Origin: Diphasiastrum complanatum
Taxonomy: Eukaryota; Streptophyta; Lycopodiopsida; Lycopodiales; Lycopodiaceae
Direction of reading: 5' to 3'
DNA length: 38,822 bases
NCBI GenBank assembly: GCA_029204225.1
Contig: MU835474.1
Location: forward strand, 1-38,822
The position numbers and the translations under genes were made by a program. Of this stretch, positions 32,319 to 38,822 are shown in pieces (position 1 is the stretch's first letter; the number at the start of each line of letters is the position of its first letter). A model generated the notes under the pieces. That model made no database searches. It saw only the letters and a program-made list of their open reading frames with translations, and was not told the DNA's origin.

Positions 32319-33130
32319 TTGGACCTTGCCTATTCCAATCCCGCCATTATATTGTTCAATAAGTCAATGCAAATGAGGTTATTAAGTTTGTCAAAAAAGG
32401 ACATTACACCCTTTGCATCGTAGACATTCCATATGGGTTTAAGCTCAAAGGGTTTCTAAATGATGAGAAACCCTTCAAATACATGGAGGTCAAAGATGTA
32501 GTTGCATGTTTGTTGGAGGTCACGATTGCTTCACTCTGGAGAATAGTAATAGTTCACTCTAGCTAACAAGAAGTTGGTGTGCACGAGGCCCTACTTTAGA
32601 CATCCCATTTGGTAAGTAAGGATTTTGATATTTTATTTGCATTATTTCAATTCCACGTTTCAAATAAGATCGTGTTTATCTGTTACTCTAACTAATCCTC
32701 CCAAATGTTTGTAGATATGAATTGAATGTGGAAAATTATGATGGTGCTTGCCTCTGCAACATGGTCAAACATACATCTATCAACCATTTTTTGACTGATG
32801 GAAAGAAGTCGATGCTGCATTACAACACCGTCAAATGAACAAATCTTTAAATCATCTACATTATTTGGCAGTGATAGAAAAGTTGAAGAATTCAATGACT
32901 GGTTCTATGGCTTGCCTATACCAAATGCTACAGCTTGTAAATGGATTGATTGAAATGTTTTCACACCCATCAAATTGGGTTTTGGATTTATTTAGTGCAT
33001 GTGTTGTCCAAAAAGGCAGACATATCAGGTAGGATCAGATGAGGAAAGTATTGCTCCCCTTTGCAAAGAATGTCAGCTCCTTGCTAGTGGAATTGCAAGC
33101 AATGAGCAGAGGTGGTGAAACAAGAGTTAT
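32319..33130 (+). pseudogene. Beta-class N4/N6 DNA methyltransferase relic
   Basis: Two exon-like blocks: 32319-32611 (acceptor CAAAAG, donor GTAAGT) and 32715 onward (acceptor TTTGTAG). Block 1 has LCIVDIPYGFKLKGF with DIPYGF at 32423-32440, matching catalytic motif IV (D-P-P-Y). Block 2 has LIEMFSHPSNWVLDLFS (32967-32996 for PSNWVLDLFS), matching AdoMet-binding motif I that normally continues SGTGT; here it reads ACVV, so the glycine loop is lost. KGRH follows, then after a frameshift QVGSDEESIAPL. Motif IV before motif I is the beta-class order (N6_N4_Mtase family). Stops near 32341, 32556 and 32586 and mid-block 2 frameshifts mean it is dead. When intact such enzymes methylate adenine N6 or cytosine N4 in DNA; the ancestral target is unknown. 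Confidence 0.65.
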
Positions 33131-33259
33131 ATATTATGACATAGGTAGTTACTTAGAATGTAGGTGTTCTCCAGTAGAAACAAACACTGGCATGAAAGTT
33201 GCTACTCTTTATCCAAACGATTCAGTGAATTTTTTTAATAAAATTTAGCTCAAAGATAT

Positions 33260-34839
<1,580 letters not shown>

Positions 34840-35633
34840 GTGGTTACACAATGTAGGTTAGCATTCAATTGATAGTATTTGTGGTTGATAGTTATGTTAT
34901 GAGTCTTTGAATATTAATTTTGTAAGATAAAGTGACGCATTCACATGTCATCTTATTAAATGGTTTGTTAAATTGTGTGATGATTGAATCAATGTGATTT
35001 TTGTACAATATATTTTGATCTTAAGAGTAGATTAGATAAACTTACACATCAAGAGAGAAAAGATAGTTATTGGTAATCTTTAATGGTTTCTCTTTGATTG
35101 ATTAATTTGTAGAATAAAAAGGATGATGGCTTTTGAAAAGAAAGGGCTTTTGATGAAGACAAGCAAATGAGGTATGTCACATGTCTTCTTCATATGAATA
35201 TTTTGTGATTTCATTCAAATAAATGGTTTGATAAATTTTAATGTTAATTTTGTAGTATATGTTTTGTTCTTGATACTAGATTACACAAACTATATGTGAG
35301 TTACCTAAATTTTGTCTATAAAACTATGGACATTCTTATAACGAAACAAGATCTTAATACAATCATAGATGGTGCACAATAAATGAGTAAAAGTTAAAAC
35401 AAACAATGCAATTATAGACAAGAATTGAAATGTACATTAACAATTGATAAACATAGATGGTGAAACAAAAATCACACACATATATATATTTCAATCCTTT
35501 GAAAAAAAGTACATTAAGTTTTGTTTTTAAGAAAGGGCTTGAAACAAAATCCCTTTCTTCCTACTTGCTACATCAAAACTAAAAGGTAAATTAAAAAACA
35601 TTAAACATTAAACTTTAATCAAACAAAGACTTC
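34840..35633. other. AT-rich, no gene seen
   Basis: No protein-like frame; probably 3' flank of the following minus-strand gene. Confidence 0.55.
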
Positions 35634-36285
35634 TTAATTGTCATCGTCCGAATCCGAGTCTTGTGCAGAAGCTTGTCCTTCACTCTCACTTCCGAACATC
35701 TCTCCTTCCGCTTCTGCTTCCGCTTCACCGGCTTCTTCACCCGACCCCTCCTCTACATAAGATGTCGAGCTTCTCTACACATCCCAAAAAATAACAAAAG
35801 TCAATAACCAATAAGTAAAGTAAATGAAACTCATTAACCGTGCAAGAAAGATTAATAAAAATGACTATTAAATAATAGAAGCAAATGAGACGAACGTAGC
35901 AAAAATTTACCATAGGATGAATGCCTTGTTGAGCAAGATGGTCCACCAAGGCATTGTAGGCTTGTTCGTACCCAATCTTATATTTGGCATTCGTGTATTT
36001 TCTCCCAAAATCTCTTTGCTATACAAACATGAATACAATCATTTGGATACAAAATATGATTAGTAATTAAAAACATTACTAAAATAATTATGATAAAGTC
36101 AAACTAAAAAAGCAAAACTTACAAATTGGGCTTGTAAATTGGATTTTCCACTCGAGCCAAGGTCAGATTGGCCCAAGAGATTGATTCTTGATTTGGTCGC
36201 TTCCCGTTGTTGTTTGAAGCGATCCGGATTCGGATGTTTGGACTCGTGTATCACCTTTGCCCAATCTTTCTTTGAAGCCCATCCC

Positions 36286-36327
<42 letters not shown>

Positions 36328-36809
36328 CATTTTTTACATATCTTCATAAGGATTGACGCTTATGACGAATATGCGTACACATATTCGTCAATGCCCACAC
36401 CTCCCAAATCTATTTGATTGAGGAAACTCACTATTCAAAAGTGCAAGTATCTTATTCTTGTCATCTTGGTTTGTTGCTCCCAAGGAGTGAATAAGTTATG
36501 GCCAATATATTTGAGAGCAAGGTCGTGCATCCTATTGATGACGACGTTGCCTTTGGTATCCTTGATGATGGAGCCATCATCTTCTAGATTATAAAACAAA
36601 TTGGATGATTCCTCCGATGGGACATCCATCGAAGGATTACCTCTATTGGAATCGGGCTCCTCTTCGGAAAGACAGAGATGTTTCAATCTTTGTCTCTCAT
36701 CGGGAGATAGCAAACCATAAAAGTCCGCAATCCGATCGGAACCGGATCCTCCTCTTGCACTAGAAGAAGATCTTGGTCTTCTCCTAGAACCACTACCACT
36801 AGAAGACAT
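35634..36809 (-). CDS. Unknown multi-exon gene with acidic C-terminus
   Basis: Minus-strand exons: 36809-36435 (ATG 36807-36809, MSSSGSGSRRRPRSSSSARG, then IADFYGLLSPDERQRLKHL); about 36285-36123 (KKDWAKVIHESKHPNPDRFK); 36018-35911 (YTNAKYKIGYEQAYNALVDH, 36 codons); and 35774-35634 (Ser/Glu/Asp-rich tail ending SDSDDDN, stop TAA). The last two introns have GTAAGT or GTAAAT donors and TAG acceptors, all phase 0, with no stops in the joined frame. Exon 1 ends in a stop at 36437-36435 and its junction to exon 2 is obscured by (T)41 at 36287-36327. The serine/arginine-rich N-terminus and acidic tail suggest a nuclear protein. The 5' leader is a (GA)n microsatellite. The family is not recognised. 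A transposon-associated protein is possible but unproven. An alternative start at 36911 lies in the low-complexity leader. Confidence 0.6.
36287..36327. repeat. (T)41 homopolymer
   Basis: Forty-one T in a row, that is (A)41 on the gene strand, directly before exon 2 of the gene at 35634-36809. It may be a retroposon tail or a mutated intron tract. Confidence 0.95.
36364..36389. repeat. Near-palindrome GACGAATATG..CATATTCGTC
   Basis: Ten-base perfect arms around GTAC with two mismatched positions. It lies in the presumed first intron region of the gene at 35634-36809. Confidence 0.8.
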
Positions 36810-36842
36810 TGTGTGTGTAAAGAGGGAGAAAAGAGAGAGATA

Positions 36843-37360
<518 letters not shown>

Positions 37361-37460
37361 CTTAATCACTAACACAATGAAAGCAATAACACTATGCAAA
37401 AAACTAGTGAAGAAATGCGTTAAAAAATGCCCTATTTAAAGGATTTTTTGGATTCAAGTT

Positions 37461-37528
37461 TGCGTGGCACTGCCATGGCAATTTTTGCCACGCGTGGCGC
37501 AACCACGTGTGGCAATGCCACGCATGGC
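37461..37528. repeat. Cluster of self-complementary TGCCACG words
   Basis: TGCGTGGCA, TGCCATGGCA, GCCACGCGTGGC, CCACGTGTGG and TGCCACGCATGGCA follow one another; several are perfect palindromes. It has the same style as the clusters at 1144 and 8332 but with a different word. Confidence 0.65.
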
Positions 37529-37562
37529 AAAAAAACATGATTTTTTAATGTCGTACTCTGAT

Positions 37563-37634
37563 GGCCTGCAAGGTTACAAAATGCAATTTTTTTTGTGCCC
37601 ACGGCCTGCAAGGGTGTCAAAATGTAATTGTGTG
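37563..37634. repeat. Imperfect direct repeat GGCCTGCAAGG
   Basis: GGCCTGCAAGGTTACAAAAT at 37563 and GGCCTGCAAGGGTGTCAAAA at 37603 start two units of about 33-36 bp, period about 40. Confidence 0.75.
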
Positions 37635-37639
37635 CAAAA

Positions 37640-38345
37640 AAAAAATCATTACTTTAGTTATTAAAAAAAAGGGTGAGAATTCATTTACAAAATATAAAAA
37701 TTTAAATGTCTTGTCTCATTCTTTTAAGGACAAGTGAAAGTGAGACAAGACATTTAATGTTTTTATTTTAGAAGACAATTTTTAAAATAATAAGACATTA
37801 AATTTAAGTAATTTACAAGATTATCTTAATACTTATAAAAGAATAAAGAATAGTATGACATGTTATAAGTTTTTTTTTAATTTTTTTGATGTTAGTGACA
37901 TGTAAAAAAATTGTCGAGGACCCGCGCACCCACCCGAGCCCGCGTGCCCACCTAAGTCCTTGGCTCGAAGTGGTCGCGACTATCTTTAAAAAAAATAGCA
38001 TGACTTCAAAAACTTTCAAAAGCAAAAACTTCAAAAACTCCAAAAAACTTTCAGAATCTTCAAGCACCAACCTCTAAGCATCAAAAACATCAAATGATCT
38101 TAAAGATCAAAGCTCCAAACAATACAACCAGTGAGGAAATTCTTCTAGAAAGTTAGAAACTACCACATCTATGTTCTAAAAAATAGTCCGACGACAGACT
38201 TGCAACTCTTCCTGTAACCTAAACAACTGTTGCATGTTTGATCCATAACATTTCCACGAATCCACGAGAAAGAGTTCCGGGACAGAGTTTCTGGTTTCGA
38301 ACGTCGATGATCCAAAACGGATTCCTCCCGGATTGCATTCTGCTG
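37640..38345. other. No gene seen
   Basis: AT-rich with a short GC-rich patch at 37917-37980. No protein recognised. Confidence 0.55.
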
Positions 38346-38431
38346 TGTAATAGATCCTAACACCACAATAGGGTAAAGACTAACTGATCCACCAAACCTT
38401 GCCTACTCCCTGATATGGAGCAAGCCCCTCC
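38346..38431 (-). repeat. Chromovirus-family LTR end fragment
   Basis: Reverse complement of the last 86 bp of the LTRs at 1933-2290 and 7792-8149, with about six mismatches by eye (about 93% identity). It is an older relative in the opposite orientation. Bases beyond 38431 could be a deleted continuation (GGACCCAAC). No PBS follows the CA end, so it is a solo or 3' LTR remnant. Confidence 0.85.
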
Positions 38432-38822
38432 CCGGACCCAACGTAGATCTCTAGTGAATGTGGAGACAAAATTTACTAAATCTAGAAAGTTATAGATTTC
38501 CCACATGATATGTAAGAATTGTTGCAATTGGCATGTGATATTATGCGTAATGCTCAAGACAGAGCTAAGCACTATGCCGATTTTAAGAGATCTCCCAAAG
38601 ATTTTTAAAGTTGAGATTGGGTATATCTTAGAATTCCAAAAGATTCTAAGACTATGCGTATTGGAAAGCATTAAAATTTGTCTACTAGATATTGTAGATC
38701 ACTTCAGACTTTAAGAAAATTATTTCTTTAGCTTATGAATTTGATTTGAGGACAAGTCGAATGCTCATTCAGTGTTTCATGTAAACTGACATAAACTAAG
38801 TTTTACATGAAGGTGATATAGT
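38432..38822. other. No gene seen to window end
   Basis: AT-rich; the open minus-strand frame at 38671-38357 runs into the LTR fragment and is not protein-like enough to call. Confidence 0.55.

Noticed and set aside
38169-38366. Minus-strand frame next to the LTR scrap as a gag start
   Set aside because: Several frames look weakly protein-like but none carries a PBS-leader-gag order or a known motif.

Overview
The window looks like a repeat-dominated stretch of a land-plant nuclear genome. It is AT-rich, with intron-containing fragments that use GT..AG borders, long (GA)n/(GT)n microsatellites and plant-type transposable elements: a chromodomain Ty3/gypsy element primed by initiator tRNA-Met, a second gypsy primed by tRNA-Asp, two Ty1/copia remnants and two BED/DUF659/hATC-type hAT transposase relics. 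The species cannot be named from this sequence.

Layout. 1-1130 (-): end of a degraded hAT transposase, followed by two clusters of self-complementary words. 1933-8149 (+): a nearly intact, very young Ty3/gypsy chromovirus with 358-bp LTRs differing at one base, a perfect 5-bp target duplication, and one in-frame stop in the integrase core. 8332-11760 (-): a second, fuller hAT relic (BED finger, DUF659 core, hATC, acidic tail). 11856-12150: microsatellites. 13029-13256 (+): terminal exon of a C3HC4 RING protein. 14958-20821 (+): a Ty1/copia element truncated inside both LTRs. 20823-23143 (+): an intron-containing, degraded DDE-type transposase-like gene that I cannot place in a plant family; its D, D-CxxC, E pattern recalls RAG1/Transib. 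23140-23478 (-): a small unknown reading frame that converges with it, the two stop codons overlapping. 23481-25437 (+): a 5'-truncated copia with an intact-looking 525-bp LTR. 25440-about 28799 (-): gag-protease, leader, primer-binding site and probable LTR of a second gypsy. 29683-30090 (-): an integrase C-terminus of the same general type. 32319-33130 (+): a degraded beta-class N4/N6 DNA methyltransferase. 33892-34835: a duplicated compound minisatellite. 35634-36809 (-): an unknown multi-exon gene with intact splice sites and an acidic C-terminus. 36933-37360: microsatellites in that gene's 5' region. 38346-38431 (-): an older LTR fragment of the chromovirus family.

Most of the window is nested or abutting mobile-element debris. 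The only coding units that look free of disabling changes where visible are the RING exon and the last three exons of the gene at 35634-36809. The most unusual parts are the RAG1/Transib-like candidate with its convergent partner, and the methyltransferase relic. All family assignments were made by reading translated motifs by eye; no database search was run.
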